Source: Shewanella canadensis
GTDB taxonomy: Bacteria; Pseudomonadota; Gammaproteobacteria; Enterobacterales; Shewanellaceae
NCBI RefSeq assembly: GCF_003966225.1
Contig: NZ_RXNU01000008.1
Span: 1-64,000 of the forward strand
Direction: 5' to 3'
Length of the DNA: 64,000 nucleotides
The notes under the pieces are model-generated. The model worked only from the letters and a program-made list of their open reading frames with translations. It was not told the DNA's origin and did no database searches. Every line of letters begins with the position of its first letter. The stretch's first letter is position 1. Of this stretch, positions 1-8,427 are shown one piece after another. Position numbers and translations under genes: made by a program.

Positions 1-127
1 ATCCGATCATGTATTCCGGAGTTATGCCTAAAATGACCGGATTATCGCGGAATGTGTGATCGGATTAAACCGAAACAGGTGATCGGTTTATCCCGGAATC
101 GGTGATCGGATTACTCCGAAACATGCA
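1..127. repeat. Four 23-bp tandem repeats, probable IS21-family element end
   Basis: Units begin at 34, 57, 80 and 103, exactly 23 bp apart, each starting TGATCGG (TGACCGG in the first) followed by an ATTA and CCGGAAT/CCGAAAC core. Position 1-9 carries the same core inverted (ATCCGATCA). Serial degenerate repeats of this TGGTCGG...CCGGAAT style are typical of IS21-family termini, where the IstA transposase binds. The block ends in ...CATGCA near 127, as such ends often do. No transposase is visible, so the body of the element would lie to the left of the window. The repeat structure is seen directly; the IS21 assignment is inference. Confidence 0.6.
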
Positions 128-749
128 AACAACTAAGGCACAAAAACAAACAAAGCCAACACATATCCACCTACAAGTTTAATTTATTTATTTGAGCCAA
201 TGCAGAGTTTTTATAACTCGAGTACATATAAGACTAAATTAAGTGTTGACGAGACATTTAATATAAACATATTATCAAATAAATGCATCAACATGTAACA
301 TTGCGAATTATCTTTTTCTAATTTAAGTTGAAGTGTTATTTATATCCTTATCAGCATGCCGTACAGTTTATTATACCAAGTTAAATGTTGCTCGTTTGCC
401 TATATTTAACTTTATCACCTATGTTTGGTTAGGATTAAATCAGCCATAAATACTGATTGACAAAAGCCACCTGCGGCCATTGATAACACTGACTTTTTTT
501 ACACACTTACCGGCCAGTAGCAGTTGAGAGTTTGTTACCTTTATAATGGCAAACATTGTTAAGAACAACTGAACTACCGCATTTATACCATACGGCATAA
601 TGTTAAGGTTTGGCATTTAATAAAATTAGTTGCAAATAATAAATCGAGATTTATAGATTAATATTCACTAATCGTTCATCTCTACAAAACTTAATTAGAA
701 AATTCTCATCAGACTTTACATCTGAGTTTGTAAGAGTTTTATATTGTTA
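128..749. other. AT-rich intergenic stretch without a gene
   Basis: About 620 bp with stops in all frames and no convincing open frame. The only structure I could tie to the rest of the window is at 552-580, where AACATTGTT plus ACAACTGAACTACCGC matches a repeat next to the tRNA-Asp genes at 22573-22600. The promoter of the downstream barrel/metalloprotease pair should lie in its last 100-200 bases, but I cannot place -35/-10 boxes with confidence. Confidence 0.5.
552..580. repeat. Dispersed repeat with a tRNA-Asp 5'-end fragment
   Basis: AACATTGTT (552-560), four spacer bases, then ACAACTGAACTACCGC (565-580). The same two blocks with a three-base spacer occur at 22573-22600 beside a broken tRNA-Asp. 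The last 15 bases are the reverse complement of the tRNA-Asp 5' end (acceptor and D arm). There is no tRNA gene here, so this is a dispersed copy of the junction and not a decayed array member in place. Confidence 0.6.
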
Positions 750-1643
750 ATGACAAATATATTGGATTGGAATATGCCATCAACACCCGCTCTGTCTTCT
801 ATACCTATAAATCATGGCTCAAATAAGTTTAATTACTTATATTGCATCGCCATCACTGGATTTGCCTTGTTAGGCTCAACATCAGCTTATGCCGTTAACG
901 AGTATGAGATCACCCGTAAAGAAGTAGAAACCAATTGGTCAGGTTATATCAATGTAGGGTTTACCCGTAACTCCTATGATTCTGACACCTTTAGCGCCTA
1001 TCAGGCTTATAACTTTAGTAGCCGTGTCAGCTATAAATCTGATTGGGGCAGCTTGTTACTGACTCTCGGTGGTGAAAAGCAAACTCTTCATGGAAAAGAG
1101 TCGAGTTTCTACGATCCTCTGTTGGATTATCGAACGCCTTTTCACGTGTTTTCCGACACCCTTTTCCTCAGGGGAAGTGTCGGTGTCTATCTTCCGGGAA
1201 ATCATTATTCCAAACTCGATCGTCTGCAATATGCGCCCCGTGTCGCCGGCTACCTGTATTGGACGCCTACGGGTTCAATGAGTTTTTACCTGTCCCCTCG
1301 CTATCGCTATAACGCCTACCAGTATAAGACGGCAGGTCAGAGAGTATTGATTGAACACCAGTTCGATACTCTGGCCGATGCTCAGTGGCAAATTACCGAC
1401 AGCCTCTATTTTGATGTTACCGGTCGCTATCGGATGTCGAAAAACTATTACGGCAGACGTATGGATGATCAGTTTACTTTTGCTCAAGAGCTGGGCTGGG
1501 AGTTCAGTTCCGATTGGGTTGTGGCTATCGGGCACAACAACAGCGGCAAGTTCTATGATCCCGAAATAGGCCCTTCTCAAGGCTTTGAATTCTACGACAA
1601 GAAAAGCTCAACCTTCTACTTGTCATTAACAACATATTTATAA
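750..1643 (+). CDS. Predicted outer-membrane beta-barrel protein
   Basis: About 297 residues starting from ATG 750; a TTG at 744 and an ATG at 774 are alternatives. A hydrophobic segment (roughly residues 29-46) ending in STSAYA looks like a signal peptide. The mature part is rich in alternating aromatic and polar strands (for example WGSLLLTLGGE, SFYLSPRYRYNAY, FYLSLTTYL) and ends in a short hydrophobic strand, as outer-membrane barrels do. I do not recognise a named family, though the strand style recalls small oligosaccharide porins. The stop is 26 bp before the metalloprotease lipoprotein, so the two are probably co-transcribed; a joint surface role is inference. Confidence 0.7.
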   Translation: MTNILDWNMPSTPALSSIPINHGSNKFNYLYCIAITGFALLGSTSAYAVNEYEITRKEVETNWSGYINVGFTRNSYDSDTFSAYQAYNFSSRVSYKSDWGSLLLTLGGEKQTLHGKESSFYDPLLDYRTPFHVFSDTLFLRGSVGVYLPGNHYSKLDRLQYAPRVAGYLYWTPTGSMSFYLSPRYRYNAYQYKTAGQRVLIEHQFDTLADAQWQITDSLYFDVTGRYRMSKNYYGRRMDDQFTFAQELGWEFSSDWVVAIGHNNSGKFYDPEIGPSQGFEFYDKKSSTFYLSLTTYL

Positions 1644-1669
1644 GTAAGACATTTAATCAAGAGGTATAA

Positions 1670-4600
1670 ATGAACAAGTCAATGCTTTGCCTGGCCATAA
1701 CAGGAGCTTGGGCTCTTACCGGCTGTGGCGCTGGAGAAGAACCCTATAAGGAACTTCCCAAAGATGAAAAACAGATCACCACAGCTGACATAGACAAGGC
1801 CGGCGAACGCCAGTATCTCTATATTCGCAGTGTAGGAAAGGCCCCTCGCTATGCCGCATCTATTCGTGGTTTCTCCCAGGGCACACCAAAATTGGTCACG
1901 CTACGCAAGACCGCAAATGGTATCCAGGTACGCCAAATCGATCGTGATGCCATAGGACTGGATCATGACTCTCGTTATGACGATGAATATAACGAAGCTC
2001 CTGTGCTGACCATTCCCGGTAAGTACATCGATTACAAGTGTACCGAAGACAGATGGCGCGAATGTATCAACGTCGAAGAGGAAAACAAGGACGCCGATCT
2101 AAAGTGGCAGGACAAAAACTATTTTGTTCCGGACTTTGCCGAGACTAAGATTGCCGAGCTGGGCATTAACGATCTCTTTATGTTCGGTCAATGCGTTACC
2201 GAAACTGAAGATCCACGGCTGGTTAACAGCGGTGACTGGAAAGGCTACGAGATGGATCTGGCCAAGGGTGTCATCAATTTCGAAATCGAGCACACCTATC
2301 AGGCCGAGCCTCAGTGTCTCAACAAGTTCTATAACGGCAGCCTGGATAACCTCTCTTTCACCAGCACCGAATATATATCTATCGTAGCCATCGATGAGCT
2401 GGCCAATAAAGATTATCAGGCGATACCTTACAGCCCGAACGAAAATGGAACCTACGGATTCTTCACATCTGACCATAGCTATCGTGATGCGACAGACAGC
2501 TCAGGTGTCGATGGTTATGTTCGTACCTATATGAACCGTGTCGATCCAACCAAGAAGACCCTGACTTATTATTTAAGTAATAACTTCTTCTTGCCAAAAA
2601 ACAAGCCCTATTTAGACGCTGCACATCAGACGATCACAGCGCTGAATATCGAAAATAAGCTCTACAAGACCGGCTTCCCTGAACTGGTGATCGAACAAGC
2701 CCTTGATAAGCGTCATGGTGACTTGCGTTACAGTAACATTACCCTGTTCGATGAACCTCTCGATAATGGTTTGGCTGGCTATGGTCCCTCTGCGGCTAAC
2801 CCTGCAACGGGTGAAATCGTCAGCGCCCGAGTCAATCAGTACAGCTCTAATCTGAAACAAGGCGCTGTGCGTTATTATCGTCAGGTTCGCCTCGATTATA
2901 ATCGTGGAAAACTAGACGCATCATCGGCCGCTGAACTCACCGGCGTACCATACTCGTCAACGGCAACAGCGACTGAAGTCAAAGTCAGCGGCACAAGTGC
3001 TGATAGCGGCATGTTTGCCAAACCTGAAACAGCTTTAGAGGTCGCCGCCAGCGCGCTTCCAAAATTCCCGGTAGACAACACGTTCGAAAATTTACTCGAA
3101 TTTGATGCCGATACTCAGGCATTTTGGTCAGAGAATAGCATGATGCATGTCGATACTGTATTTGCTGAAGGGGGTAAAAACCGTGAGCTGCCAAGAGGTG
3201 TTAAAGATCACGAGATCAACTGGAAAAATCCATCCTTGTGGGTTGATGGTAATATAGGCAATGAACTTATCGCCTTCGAAGATATGCCTATTTCTTTGCA
3301 AGATGAGCTAACCACTCAACTTGCGGCACAGGCTTTCGCCGGGACCTTAAGTCACGAACTGGGTCATACTTTCGGTTTGAGACATAACTTCTCAGGCAGT
3401 ACCGATGCCGATAACACCTTCAGTGAAGCTGAGCTAAAAGCACTCAATGATCAATTTTCTGCAGCAGGTTACCCGAACCTGACGGCTAAAGCAGAATTCT
3501 CAAGCCAGATGGACTATAACGTAAACCGTTTCGCGACTATGCTGCAGCCCTACGACTTAGCCGCGCTTCGCTTCGGTTATGCCCGTGAGGTCGAACTTAA
3601 AGGCGAGCCTGAAACAGCCACTCAGTTTGTATCTCTTAAAGAGGAAGATGAGAAGCGTCGTCAGGAACTTATTGATGGTAACGTCAATGGAGACACGCGT
3701 TTTGGTGCGCTATATAACATCGCTCAACAGCACGACTTACGTAGTTACTCTTTTTGTACCGATGGTCATGTATCATTGAACAGCAACTGTAACCGTGGTG
3801 ATGCCGGCGAAAACTTAAATGATATTGCCCAGTTCTATATCGATAAGTATAACGATAGCTATGAAACCGCGAACCTGAGACATAACCGTCAGACCCTGTT
3901 CGAAGATCATACTCTAAGCTACACAGTTGGCCGTAAGCGTCGTTTCGATGAGATTCGCCAATTTGTCGAAGACATCAGTAGCCTGGAGAATATTTTCGGA
4001 TTACCTGAAAACTACTTCGTCGAGCCATGTAAAGATGACTCTGCAACGGCTTGGTATTGTAGCAATCAACGAGCCTTGAATAACGCCGCTCAGTTCTTTT
4101 TAACACTCGCCGGTGAAAATGATGCAAGCGTCGATGTGACTTTCAAGATGGTAGAAGATGGCTCTGTTGCCATGAGAAAGTCCTATAACTTCGCTGAACT
4201 GCTGGCCCAGTACCGCTTCAAGAGCGGTGATATGAAAGCCAAGCTAGAACCGGGTGAAGTGATCAGTAAGTTCTCTGACTCACCGGAAGCCCTTAAAGAT
4301 CTGATCCTTAACTACGCGATTAACCCAAGCTTCCATGACAAGCTGGATATGGATGTGGCGTTCTCGGGTCGACTACTTAACGGTATTAAGGTACCAGCAT
4401 CGTCACCCAACCACCCTTATGTCAACGAACGTGATGTATTAGGTGTATGGCCTGACAAATTACTTGCGGTTCGTGCCTTAGTATCCAGAACGACTGCTCG
4501 CAGTACGACCGGACGTGGCTATAAGGCACTGGTTGATCTTCCTGAAGTTGGTAATGACTTCAAGGATATGCTTTGTAAGATGGTAATGGGAGACGGTCCG

Positions 4601-5134
4601 GGACTCACAAATGGCGGCACAGCGCTATTTGTCGAGTCTTGTGGTGCAAGCGGCAAACTTAATGAGTTATTGCCTAACTACGTCGACTTTGCCACTCAGA
4701 GTATCGAGCCACTGCCTAACTACGATCGCATGGTGTCACGCTACTTTGGTTTCGATACCGTCAATGGTCAGCCTAAAGGTAAGAGCAACCTGCTGGAACT
4801 GATGTTACGTCAGGTCGTTCTCGCCTCCGTAGATAGTGACTATCAGGGAGAGCAAAAAGCAAGGATCTGGCGTGAATATGTGGGTATCCACTTAGCAGGA
4901 CCTGCACTTGACTCGCAAGCAGAGATTAAGCTGAACGGTCGTATCTACGTTGCTACATCAGAAAATACACTGGCGATGAATCTAATCACCCGTATCCAGA
5001 GTGTTGAAGCGTTCATAGAGAGCAATCCTGGTTCGATGGACATTAAACTTACCGCGGGTACGGTTGGCGAGATATTGAATGGCCAGCTCGAACGAGACCG
5101 TTTAGTGCTCACTTATCTACCGGTTCTCTATTAA
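1670..5134 (+). CDS. Large lipoprotein zinc-dependent metalloprotease
   Basis: 1154 residues. The N-terminus is a lipoprotein signal with lipobox LTGC (Cys19), so the mature protein should be membrane-anchored in the envelope. The zinc site is HELGHTFGLRH at residues 562-572, a metzincin-like HExxHxxGxxH, followed about 40 residues later by SSQMDYN (Met614), a plausible Met-turn. This pattern, with GLRHNF after the third histidine, is that of the large bacterial zinc-dependent metalloprotease group with DUF5117/DUF4953-like domains. Long regions on both sides are unassigned. It follows the barrel gene by 26 bp and has its own hairpin terminator downstream. Proteolytic activity is well supported by motif; substrate is unknown. 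Confidence 0.85.
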   Translation: MNKSMLCLAITGAWALTGCGAGEEPYKELPKDEKQITTADIDKAGERQYLYIRSVGKAPRYAASIRGFSQGTPKLVTLRKTANGIQVRQIDRDAIGLDHDSRYDDEYNEAPVLTIPGKYIDYKCTEDRWRECINVEEENKDADLKWQDKNYFVPDFAETKIAELGINDLFMFGQCVTETEDPRLVNSGDWKGYEMDLAKGVINFEIEHTYQAEPQCLNKFYNGSLDNLSFTSTEYISIVAIDELANKDYQAIPYSPNENGTYGFFTSDHSYRDATDSSGVDGYVRTYMNRVDPTKKTLTYYLSNNFFLPKNKPYLDAAHQTITALNIENKLYKTGFPELVIEQALDKRHGDLRYSNITLFDEPLDNGLAGYGPSAANPATGEIVSARVNQYSSNLKQGAVRYYRQVRLDYNRGKLDASSAAELTGVPYSSTATATEVKVSGTSADSGMFAKPETALEVAASALPKFPVDNTFENLLEFDADTQAFWSENSMMHVDTVFAEGGKNRELPRGVKDHEINWKNPSLWVDGNIGNELIAFEDMPISLQDELTTQLAAQAFAGTLSHELGHTFGLRHNFSGSTDADNTFSEAELKALNDQFSAAGYPNLTAKAEFSSQMDYNVNRFATMLQPYDLAALRFGYAREVELKGEPETATQFVSLKEEDEKRRQELIDGNVNGDTRFGALYNIAQQHDLRSYSFCTDGHVSLNSNCNRGDAGENLNDIAQFYIDKYNDSYETANLRHNRQTLFEDHTLSYTVGRKRRFDEIRQFVEDISSLENIFGLPENYFVEPCKDDSATAWYCSNQRALNNAAQFFLTLAGENDASVDVTFKMVEDGSVAMRKSYNFAELLAQYRFKSGDMKAKLEPGEVISKFSDSPEALKDLILNYAINPSFHDKLDMDVAFSGRLLNGIKVPASSPNHPYVNERDVLGVWPDKLLAVRALVSRTTARSTTGRGYKALVDLPEVGNDFKDMLCKMVMGDGPGLTNGGTALFVESCGASGKLNELLPNYVDFATQSIEPLPNYDRMVSRYFGFDTVNGQPKGKSNLLELMLRQVVLASVDSDYQGEQKARIWREYVGIHLAGPALDSQAEIKLNGRIYVATSENTLAMNLITRIQSVEAFIESNPGSMDIKLTAGTVGEILNGQLERDRLVLTYLPVLY

Positions 5135-5208
5135 GAAAAGGTCGCAATCACCTATCCGTCCATATTTGACGTTAAGTGATTGGTAAATAGAGATAAGCGC
5201 AAAATTAA

Positions 5209-5247
5209 AAATGCCGTCAGGAATAATCTTCCCGGCGGCATTTGTTT
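5209..5247 (+). terminator. Hairpin terminator after the metalloprotease
   Basis: AAATGCCG at 5209-5216 pairs with CGGCATTT at 5236-5243, and the stem continues inward with a wobble pair and a GAA/TTC helix. TTTGTTT follows. It lies between convergent genes and could serve both strands. Confidence 0.6.
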
Positions 5248-5300
5248 ATGAAAATATCAGCATTTCAACCACTGCTTACTACCGCACGCTGCACAAGCCC

Positions 5301-5825
5301 TTACTGGCGATGAGTATCATTCATCGATACAAATTCTTGCTCTAAATATTCAGCCTCAGCAGACAAGCCCTTGAGTGAACACAGCCTGATGATGCACTCC
5401 AGTGTACACAAGCCTCCGTCGACCTGATTACGCCTTAATTTAAATTTCGAGGTATGAACCTCAGGTAGCGCAAATTTATTCGCCTGCTGCAGATAAGGGC
5501 TTTGGCGGATCATTTTCCTGGCTTCTTGCCAAGTCGCATCGATAATGACCAAGGTTTCGGGTAGCTCAGCGAGGTATGAACCTGAAGGCTGTGGCTCAAC
5601 GCTTTGTGTATCGCCACTTTCTCCGCCAACGGGAGCCTCTGCAGCCACAGCCGGATATAAGACCGCCACACCAGGTTGCTGCAGGAGCTGCAATAACGTT
5701 TCATCGGGACGAACCCGAGACCAGATAACTCGGCTACACCACTGGGGATAAGCCTCCAGTGCCAGTGCGCCGGTATTGGTTGGGCGTTCGACTTCTCTTT
5801 CATGGGTTAACAGGATCACATTCAT
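5301..5825 (-). CDS. DTW-domain protein, probable tRNA-uridine aminocarboxypropyltransferase
   Basis: 174 residues. The family signature is DATW at residues 96-99 (the D-x-T-W motif) in the stretch LVIIDATWQEARKM, followed by KFKLRRNQ and GLCTLE, typical of DTW enzymes related to E. coli TapT (YfiP), which transfer the aminocarboxypropyl group of SAM to a tRNA uridine (acp3U). It is shorter than TapT and lacks the N-terminal zinc-type cysteine cluster of YfiP; only Cys30 is present near the N-terminus. A low-complexity insertion of Ala, Glu, Gly and Ser sits at about 60-83. Convergent with the metalloprotease gene. Family assignment is strong; the exact modified position is inference. Confidence 0.85.
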   Translation of the reverse strand: MNVILLTHEREVERPTNTGALALEAYPQWCSRVIWSRVRPDETLLQLLQQPGVAVLYPAVAAEAPVGGESGDTQSVEPQPSGSYLAELPETLVIIDATWQEARKMIRQSPYLQQANKFALPEVHTSKFKLRRNQVDGGLCTLECIIRLCSLKGLSAEAEYLEQEFVSMNDTHRQ

Positions 5826-5849
5826 CGATATTTCTTAATTTTTTGTCTA

Positions 5850-5863
5850 ATACCAATTGGTAT
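5850..5863. repeat. ATACCAATTGGTAT palindrome
   Basis: Perfect 14-bp palindrome between the divergent DTW-protein and histidine-kinase genes. An identical copy is at 10157-10170, and the same arms bound the MITE-like element at 7403-7671 and the spaced pair at 26568-26597. It looks like a short intergenic repeat and not a gene-specific operator. Confidence 0.6.
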
Positions 5864-5997
5864 GACTGGCTACAGATCCAAGCATTATCTAACGAATAGC
5901 CGTTAGGGTTCAAATTTATCAAGTTTGAATCTGGAACCTAGTCAGCGACTAAGATAACATGGTGAGAACGATTATTATTACCACTCATTCGAAATGA

Positions 5998-7404
5998 ATG
6001 ACTGTCATGAAGTCACCCAATATGTTTTTACCTTTTACTGGACTCTTCTCGCGTCTTAAGCTTAAACTGTTTAGTTACTTCGCAGTCTCACTCCTGGCCA
6101 TTTTACTCATAGCCACTGCAATTGAGAGCGTTGTACTCAGTCAACTACTCACTCTCCCCTCATCGACCCAAGAGCACCTTCAAAAGCTGGCGAATGAAGC
6201 TAAAGCACTTTTGGAAATAAACGATATCGATGGGCTTGCCAAATGGGAAAATGAACAAGATTTCACACTCTATATATTGGATAAAAACCAGAAATCAGTG
6301 AGTCACAGAGAGATGCATCCCCACTTTGTATTTAAATTGCAATACATGAGGCAGTTACAACAGCCAATGGGTGACCGCGTTCGAAAGCCACTGATCGGCA
6401 TACCTCTGTTCGATAGCTTTAATTCTGACTCACCCTTGACTCTGGTCGTTCAGCTCAACGCCGATCTCCACCCGGCACAGCAGCTCAGCAGCAGCCTCTG
6501 GCTCATCAGAACATTAGTCGGCATTACCGTCTTGTTTCTCTTCTCCTCCCTGTTGGGACGCTACCTGATACGTCCTTTAACCCACCTTCAGACGGGCACA
6601 AAGGCACTGGCGGGTGGAGTGTTAACCACACGGATCGCTCATCACTTTTCTGTAAAAGAGCCGGAGTTTTATCATCTTGCGACTGAGTTTGATTATATGG
6701 CCGAGCAGTTACAAAACAGCATGCAAAATCAGGAAAGGTTATTGAGGGATGTCTCCCATGAATTGAGGACCCCGCTGGCCAGGCAAGAGATTGCACTTCA
6801 CTTGTTAGAGAAGCAAGCCACCGCTCAGCAGATGCCATTGATATCGAGGTTCAAAGATCAAAATGAACAGATGGCAAAGCTTATCGACAGTATTCTTAAT
6901 TTTAGCCGTCTTAATAATACCAATATCGCTCTTAATCCAAGTCCATTTTCAATCAGTTCATTGAGAGATCGAATACTCAGAGATATTGAATTTGAAGCCA
7001 CAGACAAGCAAACGATCCACTGGCCTGAACCGGACGAGGATATTCCCTTATATACAGATTCAAGTTACCTCATCAGCGCCATAGAGAATGTACTTCGAAA
7101 TGCCCTTAAATATGCAGGCCGGGAGTGTCACATCAAGGTAAGCTGTTTGAGCCTTGGTGAGACAATTAAGCTAGAATTTCAAGACGATGGCCCAGGGATT
7201 AATGAAGATGACCTCATCACTTTGTTTAACCCATTTACGAGAATGGATGAGGCACGTCATTCGAGCCAGGGCGGTTACGGCCTGGGGCTTGCCATAGTGA
7301 AGCAGAGCATCAAGTTACTCGGCGGTGAAGTCAGTGCTCGAAACAGCAAAGGTGGCGGCCTGTGTATCAGCATGACTCTGCCTCTTAAACTAAAATGCCC
7401 TTAA
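5998..7404 (+). CDS. Membrane sensor histidine kinase (orphan)
   Basis: 468 residues. Two membrane segments (about 20-45 and 165-187) flank a periplasmic sensor of about 120 residues, followed by a HAMP linker, an H-box with the phospho-accepting His254 in RDVSHELRTPLARQE, an N-box (NVLRNALKYA), a G1 box (DDGPGI) and a G2 box (GGYGLGLAIV), so all kinase elements are intact. The arrangement resembles CpxA/RstB-type kinases. No response regulator gene lies on either side, so its partner must be elsewhere. Start is ATG 5998, with ATG 6007 also possible; neither has a strong ribosome site. Confidence 0.9.
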   Translation: MTVMKSPNMFLPFTGLFSRLKLKLFSYFAVSLLAILLIATAIESVVLSQLLTLPSSTQEHLQKLANEAKALLEINDIDGLAKWENEQDFTLYILDKNQKSVSHREMHPHFVFKLQYMRQLQQPMGDRVRKPLIGIPLFDSFNSDSPLTLVVQLNADLHPAQQLSSSLWLIRTLVGITVLFLFSSLLGRYLIRPLTHLQTGTKALAGGVLTTRIAHHFSVKEPEFYHLATEFDYMAEQLQNSMQNQERLLRDVSHELRTPLARQEIALHLLEKQATAQQMPLISRFKDQNEQMAKLIDSILNFSRLNNTNIALNPSPFSISSLRDRILRDIEFEATDKQTIHWPEPDEDIPLYTDSSYLISAIENVLRNALKYAGRECHIKVSCLSLGETIKLEFQDDGPGINEDDLITLFNPFTRMDEARHSSQGGYGLGLAIVKQSIKLLGGEVSARNSKGGGLCISMTLPLKLKCP

Positions 7405-7671
7405 TACCAATCATTATAAAGATGTAATCGCTCAGCGAGAGTTTAGCGCATCTGAGGCAAGGCAGCGAGTGAAGAGCATAGTTATTCTACGTTTAAGCTC
7501 GTTAACGCAGCATCAGAAGCGCTAAAACTCGCCTTTCAGGAGTATTTTGGCTGCCTACTTCTTCGTTGAATAGCTTCATAAGGGATCACCATTGCATCAT
7601 CTATTCGCCTTGAATTAGTTTGCCAAAAATAACTCTGAGTAGATCACTTTCTTATACTGATTGGTATAACT
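7403..7671. mobile_element. MITE-like element with terminal inverted repeats
   Basis: The ends are TAATACCAATCATTATAA (left, from 7403) and TTATACTGATTGGTATA (right, to 7671), inverted repeats with two or three mismatches. The 230-bp interior has no open frame but a compositionally even body (GCCTTGAATTAG, CTGAGTAGATCAC near the right end) that I recall as a repeated sequence in Shewanella genomes. It fills the whole space between the convergent histidine kinase and def genes. Non-coding and non-autonomous; the structure is seen, multiplicity elsewhere is not checkable here. Confidence 0.6.
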
Positions 7672-7674
7672 CGT

Positions 7675-8166
7675 TTACTTATTCTTACTCACCTTCTTTA
7701 AGGCTATCTGTTGTTTAAGTTTAGAGAGGTGATCGGTAAACACGACGCCTTGAAGATGGTCCATCTCATGCTGTATCACTATGGCTAAGAAGGTATCGCT
7801 TTCGATCTCGAAGGGGGCTCCGGTACGGTCTAAGGCTTTTATCTTAACTTTTTCACTTCGGGTGACTTTTGCTCTGTAGCCGGGAATAGACAAACAGCCC
7901 TCTTCACCGACAAAGTCCCCTTCGGCTTCGATAATTTCAGGGTTGATAAGCACTTGTGGCTGATCTCGCTCTGGTGACAAGTCTATGACTAAGATGGCAT
8001 GTAAACTGCCTACCTGAGTTGCTGCCAGGCCAATACCGTCTTCGGTGTCATACATGGTGTCCAGCAGATCATCGATAAAGTCTTGTACCGATTCGATATC
8101 CTTAACAGGTTGAGCTTTTCTTTTTAAACGTTCATCGGGGATTGTCAGAATATCCAGTACAGCCAT
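7675..8166 (-). CDS. def: Peptide deformylase
   Basis: 163 residues from the ATG at 8166, which gives the usual MAVLDILTIPDERL start; an upstream ATG at 8211 would add 15 atypical residues. Removes the N-formyl group from nascent proteins on the ribosome. All three family motifs are present: GIGLAATQ (44-51), EGCLS with metal ligand Cys91, and HEMDH with His133, catalytic Glu134 and His137. fmt is not adjacent, so this is a stand-alone copy, possibly one of several def paralogues in the genome. Confidence 0.95.
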   Translation of the reverse strand: MAVLDILTIPDERLKRKAQPVKDIESVQDFIDDLLDTMYDTEDGIGLAATQVGSLHAILVIDLSPERDQPQVLINPEIIEAEGDFVGEEGCLSIPGYRAKVTRSEKVKIKALDRTGAPFEIESDTFLAIVIQHEMDHLQGVVFTDHLSKLKQQIALKKVSKNK

Positions 8167-8298
8167 AGCAAGATCACATATTGAGAAAAATTTGGCGTCA
8201 TTATGACCCAATTATCCTTAAAGGCAACTCTGACTCAATTAATTATCCAGATAGCCACTATCGATATTATCCATCCAGATCAAAGTCGCTATTGAATT

Positions 8299-8327
8299 TG
8301 TCCCCTAATTGTCCCCTAATTGTCCCC
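8299..8327. repeat. Triple 11-bp TTGTCCCCTAA repeat
   Basis: TGTCCCCTAAT repeats at 8299 and 8310, with a partial third copy (TGTCCCC) at 8321. It lies between the divergent def and transporter genes. TGTCCCC motifs of this kind are common beside REP/Y1-transposase relics in gammaproteobacteria; no transposase is present here, so the origin is a guess. Confidence 0.4.
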
Positions 8328-8427
8328 AAATGAAGCAACCAATCGAAACGAACTAAGTAGGCTTAACTTGTAATAATGACGTTAAATCGTTAGCATAAGA
8401 AAAGTGTATACAATATACGGATTATAT

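Noticed and set aside
1..127. Tandem repeats as a CRISPR array
   Set aside because: The units are contiguous at 23 bp with no unique spacers and diverge from each other; there are no cas genes.
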